DNA of 31,054 bases from positions 1-31,054 of the forward strand of contig JADJFK010000032.1 of the NCBI GenBank assembly GCA_016708585.1. Direction: 5' to 3'. How positions within the stretch are numbered: position 1 is the stretch's first letter; the number at the start of each line of letters is the position of its first letter. The translations under genes were made by a program, and so were the position numbers. The stretch is from Sulfuritalea sp. Its GTDB lineage: Bacteria > Pseudomonadota > Gammaproteobacteria > Burkholderiales > Rhodocyclaceae. Positions 24,053-31,054 of this stretch are shown here, one piece after another. A model generated the notes under the pieces. The model was not told where the DNA came from, ran no database searches, and saw nothing but the letters and a program-made list of their open reading frames with translations.

Positions 24053-26085
24053 AACGAGTCCCAAAAAACATCTCTCTGAATCAATCGGTTGCGGGCCAAG
24101 AGGATGTCGAGTGGCACTACAAGCCCGTAATTGGCGATTCAGCTGATCAGTTTTCTGGTTCCTCCGGGTGCGGCGCTGATGCCCAGCGCACGATAGATCG
24201 CCAGCAGATCCGGTTCGGCGACAGTGGCTTTGCGCACATGTAGCGATCGCCCGTCGCGCTGATTGAAGGTCGCGGTGACCCGGCGCTGCACCGAGAGGAT
24301 GTCGCGCAGGGTCGCCCAACTGTCGGTGATTCCCGCGGCCTTGAGTTTCACGCGCAGGAACTGAACGCACTGGTAGGCGAGCACGGTGATGAACAGATGT
24401 CCGTCCGAGCGCACTTCCTTGTGGTGGTAGATGGGTCGCAAGCCGAGCTCGCTTTTCAGACTGCGAAACACACTCTCCAGGTCAGCCAGCATCGTGTAGG
24501 TGCGCCAGAGTTTCTCTTCATCCCAGGCGAGTTCGTTGGTCCGCAGGCAATAGACGCCGGGATGCGTCGCCATCGTGCCGGGAACCGGCACCTTTTGCCA
24601 GGTGATCGCCGTCACCGTCTTGCCGGAATGATCGGTGACGAGATTGACCTGGTAGTGCTGGCTGGCGCAGCGGCTCTTCTGCTTGAGTCGGCCGAGACGT
24701 TCCAGCAGCTTGTCGTGATTCTTTTCGCTGCGCGGCTTTTGCAGCCCATCGCGCATTTGCTGCAAGCCAGCCTCGAAACGCCCACAGGATTGCGCGAGCA
24801 TCGCCTCTTCCTTGAGTTGCCGACTCGGCGAGTGGCAATACAGGCAGAGCTCCTGGCCATCCGGGCTCAGCTCCTTCTGGAGATGCAGCCACTCCTCGCC
24901 AGCGGTCTCGATGCTCACCGAGCGTGTGGCATCGAACTGCCGCATCCCGCCGCGACGCACCACCAGATAGCGATAGCCGTGTTCGACCAGCCAGGCGACG
25001 TTGGCGTCGGTGGCAATGCCGGCATCCATCACCACCAGCGCTCCCGCCGGCGTCCCCAGGCCGGCCAGCATGGACGCCAGCGTGCCGGGCTCGGAGACGT
25101 TGCCGGCGAAGGTCTGTGAGCGCCGGACGAAGCCGCTGCCGTCGAGCACCAGACCGAGTGTCACCAACGGGCAGTCGCTGCGCTTCTCCTTCGAACGTCC
25201 TCGCCTGGCCTTGCGATTCAGCTCGGCTTCGCCTTCGAAATAGGTGTTGCTCAGGTCGTACAGGGTGACCGTCTCCTGCAGATCAAAGAGCGTCCGGGCG
25301 GTGCTGAACAGACGCGTCTCGATCACCTCCCGATGTTTCATCAGGACGTCCGAGGCGCGATACAGGCACATGTGCGACATCGACAGGAAGTCAACGTCGA
25401 TCAACTCACCCAGGGCGCTGTGCTGCTGCAGCCAGTTCCAGGTCGCCCGTTCCGACCCCGGCTGACCCATTCTCCCGATCAGACTGCCCAGGATCGATGC
25501 CTGCATCACCCCATTGACGCCCAGGTCGTTCAGCGTCTCGATCAAACCCAGTTCGCTTGCCGCATGCAGACCGACGTGCTCGACGCCCACCGAACGGGGT
25601 TGCGTCATCTGCAGCGAGTCCACATCGACTTCCTGGAAGTCCGCCGGCGGGGGAGCTTCGCCGCCCGATCCGGCCGCCTCGTCAGCCGGCGACGCCAGCG
25701 TCGGCGCGCGGGCAACCAGCTGCGCATGGTAACGCTGCGCGGCGCGCTCGATCGACTCCGAACATTCCAAAGGCAGGATCACCGCCTGCGGATTGAGCAA
25801 CTGCTCGAGGCGGCTGCACAGGATCGGCCAGTCTTCCGGCTTGATCGGGAAATGGCGGCCGAGGTTCAACACCGTGATCTGACGGACCTTGCCACCGATG
25901 CGCTCGGTGCGCACCAGTCGGTAGGTGACGTAGCTTTCACCCGTCGCCTTGTTGCCGGTTCTCGTCTGTCGTATGAACATGCCCACGATCGTACAACAAA
26001 AGCAAGAGGATCGGCCAAAAAGGCATACGATTATGGCACTACAAAACGCCAGAAAAATCCACCATCAGGAAAATCAAAGACTTAG
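24045..26085 (-). mobile_element. IS1634-type insertion sequence (ends tentative)
   Basis: It holds one transposase. The imperfect ends CTAAGTTTAACGAGTCC (24045 onward) and, on the other strand, CTAAGTCTTTGATTTTCC (from 26085) share the first six bases and a few more. I cannot confirm a target duplication. The left end interrupts the toxin fragment. The right flank to 26357 is AT-richer and holds no gene. Confidence 0.5.
24139..25986 (-). CDS. IS1634-family (IS4-like) DDE transposase
   Basis: Intact 615-residue transposase. The N-terminus MGMFIRQTRTGNKATGESYV and LVRTERIGGKVRQITVLNLG is typical of this family. DDE residues are in TVTLYDLSNTYFEGEAE (first Asp), GALVVMDAGIATDANVAWL (second Asp) and TMLADLESVFRSLKSELGL (Glu), the last followed by RPIYHHKEVRSDGHLFI. 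The long insertion between the second Asp and the Glu is normal for IS1634. Only one gene is present. Being open over 1.8 kb, unlike the neighbouring core genes, it may be multi-copy in the genome and so better covered by reads. Confidence 0.95.
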   Translation of the reverse strand: MGMFIRQTRTGNKATGESYVTYRLVRTERIGGKVRQITVLNLGRHFPIKPEDWPILCSRLEQLLNPQAVILPLECSESIERAAQRYHAQLVARAPTLASPADEAAGSGGEAPPPADFQEVDVDSLQMTQPRSVGVEHVGLHAASELGLIETLNDLGVNGVMQASILGSLIGRMGQPGSERATWNWLQQHSALGELIDVDFLSMSHMCLYRASDVLMKHREVIETRLFSTARTLFDLQETVTLYDLSNTYFEGEAELNRKARRGRSKEKRSDCPLVTLGLVLDGSGFVRRSQTFAGNVSEPGTLASMLAGLGTPAGALVVMDAGIATDANVAWLVEHGYRYLVVRRGGMRQFDATRSVSIETAGEEWLHLQKELSPDGQELCLYCHSPSRQLKEEAMLAQSCGRFEAGLQQMRDGLQKPRSEKNHDKLLERLGRLKQKSRCASQHYQVNLVTDHSGKTVTAITWQKVPVPGTMATHPGVYCLRTNELAWDEEKLWRTYTMLADLESVFRSLKSELGLRPIYHHKEVRSDGHLFITVLAYQCVQFLRVKLKAAGITDSWATLRDILSVQRRVTATFNQRDGRSLHVRKATVAEPDLLAIYRALGISAAPGGTRKLIS

Positions 26086-26357
26086 AATCGAGACTCGCCT
26101 GAAAAGCAGGAAATATGCGTATGGGGTGTTAACAACCGGTTAGGATGTTGAGGCTTTGTAAAACAAGGTGAGCGATCGGTCAAGTGCGGCAGAGTTATGG
26201 ACCGCCTCGGCGGCGAAAGCGGGCGTTACCGGCAAACGGGTCCGATTCGGCAGGGGCATGCGTCCGGGCTGCGGAACATGACGGGAGATTGACGGCCGGT
26301 TGGCGGGTGGGTATGCTCGTACCGGTGCCTTTAGATTTCCCACCAATCAGCGCCAGC
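26086..26357. other. Non-coding stretch before the sensor kinase
   Basis: 272 bp between the tentative IS end and the kinase ATG. The first ~80 bp are AT-richer than the window; the rest is GC-rich. I see no gene, no strong promoter boxes and no terminator. It must contain the kinase promoter. Confidence 0.4.
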
Positions 26358-28810
26358 ATGCTACCCAAATCGCGGTTGCGTGGCCTGGTCGTCATCATCC
26401 TGGGTTTGCTGTCGATCGTGCCCCCTGCTCGGGGTCGGTATCTTCTTCCTGGAGACACCGCGTCTGAAGCAGCAGGCTTTCGCGGATCTGAACGCCATCG
26501 CTGACTTGAAGGCGAGCCAGATCGAAGCGTGGTTGGCGGAGCGACACGGGGACGCAGTTGTCCTTGGCGCCAGCCCGGCCTCATTGAGGATGCCGTACTG
26601 GCGGCGGCCGGGCGGGGATTCCGCCGCACGACGGCGTATCGCGGAACGTCTCGAGACGCTCAAGCGGGCGTACGCCTACGAAAGCTTCGTGGTGGTCGAC
26701 GCGAGCGCCCAACAAATCCTCGCCATCGGGCTGCACGAAGCCATTGCCGAAGCGCCTGTCCAAAAAGCGCTCCAGACAGCGTTGCAGACCACCCGCGTGG
26801 CGACGACAGATCTCTATCGGAGCGACTCCGGCGGTGTCCACCTGGACTGGGTTGCGCCGCTGGTGAAGGAGATCGATGGCAGACGACAAGCGGTGGGCGC
26901 CGTGATCCTCGACACGCCGGTCGACGTATTGTCTTCCCGTTGATCCAGAGCTGGCCGACGCCGAGCCCGAGCGCCGAGACGCTGCTGGTGCGTCGGGACG
27001 GGGACAGCGTCCTGTATCTGAACGAATTACGCCATCGCCAGGGAACAGCGCTGTTATTCAGTCAAGCCCTTGATGATCGCGAACTGCCGGCCGCCCGCGC
27101 CGGTGCTGGCCGGCACGGCGCAGGTCATGGAGGGAAGGATTACCGCGGTGTCAGCGTCTTGGCGGCGACGCGCCCGGTAATCGGTACGCCGTGGCATCTG
27201 GTGGCGAAGATCGACCGCGACGAAGTGCTGGCGCCGCTGCGCAACCTGATATTCTGGGTCAGCCTGGTCGCGACGTCCGCCGTCCTGGTCGTCGCGCTTC
27301 TGCTCCTCCTTCTGTGGCGCCAGCAACTGCGAACGCACCAACTGGAGTTGGCTGCCCAGGGTCTTGAAAAGGATCGCCTGCTCAGGTTCTTCTTCGATCT
27401 TCCCTTCGTCGGCATGACGATCCTCTCGCCGGACAATATGCGCTGGCTGCGTTTCAACGACCGCCTGTGCGAAATCCTGGGTTACGAGCGCGAGGAATTG
27501 GTCGACCTGACCTGGACGCAGCTCACCCATCCAGACGACCTCGCCGCCGACTCGAGCCAGTTCGAGCGCGTGCTGAGCGGCGCCACGGATGGCTTTCAGA
27601 CGGACAAGCGCTTCCTGCGGAAGGATGGCAGCGTCATCAAGGCCACGGCCGATGTGCGGGCGGTTCGGGATGAAGACGGCCGCGTGGACTTCTTCGTCGC
27701 GACGGTCCAGGATATCACCGCGCGCCTGCAGGCCGAGGGTTTCGCCCAGGAGATCCTGGACAATGCCAATCAAGGATTCGTGGTCTATGATCGGGCCCTG
27801 CGGGTGGTCGTCTGGAATCGCTTTCTGGAGCGCGCCATCGGGCTGCCGCGCGAGGCAGCGATCGGCAAGCATCTTTGATGAGCTCTTTCCCCGGCGCGCG
27901 ACAGCACGGCATCGAAGTTCTGGCGCGTGCGCTGGCGGGCGAAGTGGTCGTGGCCGACGAGTTCGTGCCGCGCCTGCGTGGCACGACGGAACTCATTGCG
28001 CCGGAGGCCGGCGGACCGTCGCGACGATCCGCGCTCTTTCTGGACCTTGTCCTCGTACGCGCCGCATCGGAACGTCAATGGCGACATCGACGGCGTCCTG
28101 GTCAACGTGGTCGATATGACCACCCGAAACACAGCCAGGATTCGCTGATGGCGTCCAACGAAGAGCTGCGACAGCTCTCCCAGTATCTGGAAAAAGTCCG
28201 GGAGGAGGAGCGGGTGCGGATCGCGCGGGAGCTGCACGATGACCTCGGCAGCACGCTGACAGGTGTCAAGTGGTCCATAGCGATGGCGATCGACCGCGCT
28301 CAAGAGGCCGCGCTGCCCGCCGACGCGCAGCTTGCCCGCGCGTCGCAATTGCTGGATTCAGCCGTGGATACGATGCGGCGCATCATCAGTGATCTGCGGC
28401 CGAGCGTCCTCGACCACCTCGGGGTATGGACAGCGATCGAGTGGTACGCGGGCCAGATCGAAGAGCGGACCGGTCTGCCATGCAAGGTCTCAATTGCCGC
28501 GGAGGTGGCGGCAATCGAGGTCGATCCGGAGCGTGCCACGGCGATGTTTCGCATCGTCCAGGAGGCGTTGAGCAACTTCGTCCGCCATGCCCGGGCGTCG
28601 CGCGCCGAGATTCGTATCCGCCGTGAAGCGGGTGCCGTTATGATTGCCGTCGAGGACGATGGCGTGGGCATTGCCGACGATGCACTGATCAAGACCGAAT
28701 CCTGGGGCCTGCTGGGCATGCAGGAACGTGCCGCCCGTTTCGGCGGCAGCATCACGCTGTCGCGCGGCGTCAGGGAGGGCACCATCCTTGTATTGCGCAT
28801 GCCGGTTTGA
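26358..28810 (+). CDS. Membrane dCache/PAS sensor histidine kinase, NarL class (frameshifted)
   Basis: Two-component sensor kinase of about 817 residues across frames. ATG 26358 opens MLPKSRLRGLVVIILGLL, the first membrane helix, broken near 26425. A periplasmic sensor follows (RLKQQAFADLNAIADLKASQ, YESFVVVDAS, RPVIGTPWHLVAKIDRDEV), dCache-like, then a second helix (FWVSLVATSAVLVVALLL, about 27255-27310). PAS 1 has FFDLPFVGMTILSPDNMRWL and FVATVQDITARLQA, and a second PAS begins NANQGFVVYDRALRVVVWNR. The HisKA_3 region has RIARELHDDLGSTLTGVKW with the phospho-His, and the ATPase has MFRIVQEALSNFVRHA, EDDGVGIAD and GLLGMQERAARFGG. Breaks lie near 26425, 26935, 27110, 27875 and 28030-28130. The partner regulator follows 6 bp later. 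Confidence 0.9.
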
Positions 28811-28816
28811 GGGGCG

Positions 28817-29457
28817 ATGAGCGGACGCAAGCTCCAGGTCCTGCTGGTCGATGACCACGCCGTGGTCCGTGGCGGCTTGCGGCTGCTGCTGGCCGAGACC
28901 GGCGATATGGAGGTGGGGCGAGGCGGAGAACGCCGAGCAGGCGATTCACCTGGTCCGCCAGGGCGAGTTCGATGTCGCACTGGTCGATATCGGCCTGCCA
29001 GGCAAGGGCGGTCTGGACCTGCTGAAACAGATCAGGACGGAGCGGCCCAAGCTTGCCGTGCTGATGCTCAGCATGTACGCCGAGGAGGTCTATGCCGTGC
29101 GCGCACTGAAAGCCGGCGCATCCGGCTACCTGACGAAGAACAGCCCGCCGGCGACGCTCCTCGCGGCGATTCGCAAAGTCGCCGGTGGGGGCAGGCATGT
29201 CAGCCCGGCGCTGCTGGAGCAGCTGGCGGTTGAGGTAGGGCAGGGCAGGAAATCCGGTTCCGATGCGCTGTCTGACCGGGAGGTCGAAGTGCTGCGGCGG
29301 ATAGCCGCTGGCGAGAGCCTGAACCACATTGCCGAGGCCCTGCATCTCTCAGCCCCAGACGGTGACCACCTATCGTGCCCGAATCGTCGACAAGACCGGG
29401 CTGCACAGCAACGCGGAACTCGCCCGCTACGCCCTCGAGAAGGGCTTGCTGAATTGA
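28817..29457 (+). CDS. NarL/FixJ-type response regulator (two frameshifts)
   Basis: Likely partner of the upstream kinase. The receiver starts KLQVLLVDDHAVVRGGLRLL, has the phospho-acceptor in FDVALVDIGLPGKGGLDLL, and the Lys in GASGYLTKNSPPATLL. The LuxR-type HTH is in ALSDREVEVLRRIAAGESLN and, after a frame change near 29352, TVTTYRARIVDKTGLHSNAE and LARYALEKGLLN, stopping at TGA 29455-29457. The other break is near 28913, where one extra G in GTGGGGCGAG shifts the frame. Corrected length is about 213 residues, normal for the family. It is probably co-transcribed with the kinase gene and is expected to be a DNA-binding activator or repressor. Confidence 0.92.
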
Positions 29458-29709
29458 GCCGGTGCGGCAGAAGTCCAGCGCCAGGCCAGTCCTTCGGCGG
29501 GGTCGCTTGGCGACGATGCGCCTCGTGGCGAGCGGCTGCCGGCGCGGGCAGGGCGCCGGCACTCTCGTTGTGTAGGGATTCACCGACAAGGAAATTACAC
29601 TCGGCGCCGATAGTCGATGATTCGTGGGTGGGGGATGATGCGGGCTGGACATCGCTTTGCGCAAGAAGGAGCCTTTTCTTCCCGCGGATCAATGACAGTG
29701 GAGATAGCC
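29458..29709. other. Non-coding gap after response regulator
   Basis: 252 bp with no supported gene. No terminator with a U-tract is seen. A GGAG at 29701-29704 region serves the next start. Confidence 0.35.
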
Positions 29710-30240
29710 ATGGATGCCTGCACATCACCCCCTTGCCGCACGGCTGCACTCGTCTTCTGCTGGTAGACACGGACAATCTGTTTCTGGACGATGTTGGCGG
29801 CGCGCTTCGGGCGAACAAGGGAGTCCACGTGGTGGCGACGGCTCGTTCCATTGAAGACGCTTACGATTGCGCGGCGAGGCACGCCCCAGATGTGATCGTC
29901 ATCAGCTGGGGCAATACCTCGGGCTTTGTGCATGCTGCCCTGGCCAGCCGATCGTCAGCTGGACTGATCCGCTCATCGTGATCGTGCTGCGGCAGGGGAT
30001 CACCAGCGTCCCGGGTTGATCTCGCTCAGTCTCCTGCCCAATGTCGCGCTGGTGGTGCATGAGCAGCTCGAAAAGTTGCTCCTCGGCACCGTCGCCGGGT
30101 CCCCCTCACTGCTCCCTTTCGCCGGCCGCGTTGGCCGCTGGCGCCCTTCGGGCGCACGCCGCGCGTCTCGTAGGGCCAGTTCTGGTTCTTTCCGTGTTCT
30201 CTCTTGGGTCGACCGTGATGTCAATCGTGATCGTCGATGA
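29710..30240 (+). CDS. Receiver-like protein lacking the phospho-acceptor Asp (frameshifted, end uncertain)
   Basis: ATG 29710 has GGAG upstream. After a slip in the C run at about 29728-29732 the frame reads CTRLLLVDTDNLFLDDVGGA, VHVVATARSIEDAYDCAARH and APDVIVISWGNTSGF. This follows the receiver pattern beta1-acidic pair, helix, beta3, but the residue aligned with the phospho-Asp is Ser (VIVIS against VIVLD in the receiver downstream). Further slips near 29955 and 30010 are needed to continue into IVSWTDPLIVIVLRQGITS and LLPNVALVVHEQLEKLLLG. The 3' end is unclear and may be anywhere from 29981 to 30240. No close family is recognised. Confidence 0.45.
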
Positions 30241-30688
30241 TTCAGCCGTTGTCCGCGTCATGCTGCGCGAAATGCTCGCGAAGGTCGAAGGTGCGGAAGT
30301 GGTGGGCGAATTCGAAAGTCCCGCACCGGCCATCGAAAGCATTCGAAACAACCCGCCGGAGGTCATCGTGCTTGATATGCAGCTCGTCAATGGCAGCGGG
30401 CTGGAGGTCTTGCGCGCCGTGCGCGCAGCGCATCCGAGCGTCAAGATCGTGGTTTTCACGAACTTCGCGGAGGACGTTTACCGCAAGCGATGCCTGGAAG
30501 CCGGAGCTTATGCCTTCTACGACAAGAAGAGTGACCTGAACGCTCTCCGGCAGACCCTGCATGGCCTGGCGTCGGCTGGAAGGGGTGAATTGAAGACCGG
30601 CGTTGCCTTGTCTGTGGTCGGAGTTACCGACGAAGGACTGCTGAAAGAGCGCCAGTACGCATTACCCATCCGCGTTGTCTGTCGCTGA
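30218..30688 (+). CDS. Single-domain response regulator (receiver only)
   Basis: ATG 30218 begins MSIVIVDDSAVVRVMLREML, the acidic pair of a receiver. The phospho-acceptor is in PEVIVLDMQLVNGSGLEVLR, the Thr in VKIVVFTNFAEDVY, and the Lys in AYAFYDKKSDLNALRQTL. The ~120-residue receiver is followed by about 30 residues with no recognisable output domain. The open frame extends upstream to 30041 but that part lacks coding character. Stand-alone receivers act as phosphate shuttles or bind target proteins. Location near the kinase suggests, but does not prove, a shared pathway. Confidence 0.85.
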   Translation: MSIVIVDDSAVVRVMLREMLAKVEGAEVVGEFESPAPAIESIRNNPPEVIVLDMQLVNGSGLEVLRAVRAAHPSVKIVVFTNFAEDVYRKRCLEAGAYAFYDKKSDLNALRQTLHGLASAGRGELKTGVALSVVGVTDEGLLKERQYALPIRVVCR

Positions 30689-30841
30689 CGCGATTACCCA
30701 TTGCCACCGGCCAAGCTGATCGCGCGAGGTTGCGCTGGAAGTTAAGCTTCCGGGCGGGCGTTTGGTGAAGCCGCCTGCGAACGGACGCAAACCATGTTCG
30801 ACTGGCCGTTTGTCCATGGCGCCAGCCCGAATGAACGGTCG

Positions 30842-31054
30842 CTAGCCGGCAAACGCCTGTCGGTTCAGCAGGGTCGGCCATCGCCCATGCAGGTAAAGCC
30901 GAAGCCTACCACCGACGCCGGGCTGGATGCAGATGGTGACGCCCAGCGGCGAGCGGGCGGCGCGCTCGATGTCGGGCGGAAGCGGGCCGAAAGGATCGAA
31001 CGTTCGACGACCGATTTGATGAAGGCGATTTCCTTCTCTGGTCGCCGGCATTGG
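30842..31054 (-). CDS. Partial gene, C-terminal end of unidentified protein
   Basis: Only the end of a minus-strand gene is visible; it continues past the window. The frame ending at 30842 reads FDPFGPLPPDIERAARSPLG, VTICIQPGVGGRLRLYLHG and RWPTLLNRQAFAG. Upstream of about 31003 another frame reads EKEIAFIKSVVER, which joins plausibly to it, so one indel is likely. The PFGPLPPDI pattern recalls C-terminal domains of TonB type, a weak resemblance. Product unknown. Confidence 0.4.
   Translation of the reverse strand, partial: PMPATREGNRLHQIGRRTFDPFGPLPPDIERAARSPLGVTICIQPGVGGRLRLYLHGRWPTLLNRQAFAG

Noticed and set aside
30737..30751. GGAAG-TTAAG-CTTCC hairpin as terminator of the receiver gene
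   Set aside because: Only five pairs and no U-tract after it; not distinctive in this sequence.
1..31054. CRISPR array or rRNA genes
   Set aside because: No regularly spaced direct repeats and no rRNA-like stretches were seen on either strand.

Overview
The window is GC-rich bacterial chromosomal DNA. It looks like a betaproteobacterium, probably Rhodocyclales and near Candidatus Accumulibacter. That placement rests on protein style, on the gatCAB genes divergent from mreBCD-mrdA-rodA-rlpA, and on the mobile-element content; it is an inference and was not searched.

Layout. (1) 1-15623, conserved core: a partial exonuclease III gene (-), pyrE (+), a secreted coiled-coil protein (+), the gatC-gatA-gatB operon (-), the cell-shape operon mreB-mreC-mreD-mrdA-rodA-rlpA (+), a CapA-like protein (-), an FMN-binding split-barrel protein (+), a HAD phosphatase (+) and an alpha/beta hydrolase (-). 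(2) 15790-26090, accessory island: a tRNA-like relic, a small protein overlapping a zeta-toxin-like kinase, two inverted copies (A decayed, B open) of a ~1.6-kb unit encoding a ~505-aa protein I cannot name, a divergent homologue of it (C), an IS110-family transposase, a beheaded IS200 tnpA, several hairpins, a broken Phd/RelE-type toxin-antitoxin pair and an intact IS1634-type transposase. (3) 26358-31054, signalling block: a membrane dCache/PAS histidine kinase of the NarL class, a NarL/FixJ regulator, a receiver-like protein lacking the phospho-acceptor Asp, a single-domain receiver and a partial gene on the minus strand.

Genes together. GatCAB makes Gln-tRNA(Gln)/Asn-tRNA(Asn) by transamidation. 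MreBCD, PBP2 and RodA form the elongasome, and RlpA acts on septal glycan. The kinase and regulators form a two-component array. The island is a pile-up of mobile elements.

Sequence quality. Many single-copy genes, including essential ones, carry one-base indels, usually in short homopolymers, while most mobile-element genes are open. I read most frameshifts as assembly or sequencing error rather than gene decay. Coordinates for such genes span the whole reconstructed gene. The most novel content is the uncharacterised A/B/C family with defined unit ends and hairpin-rich flanks.
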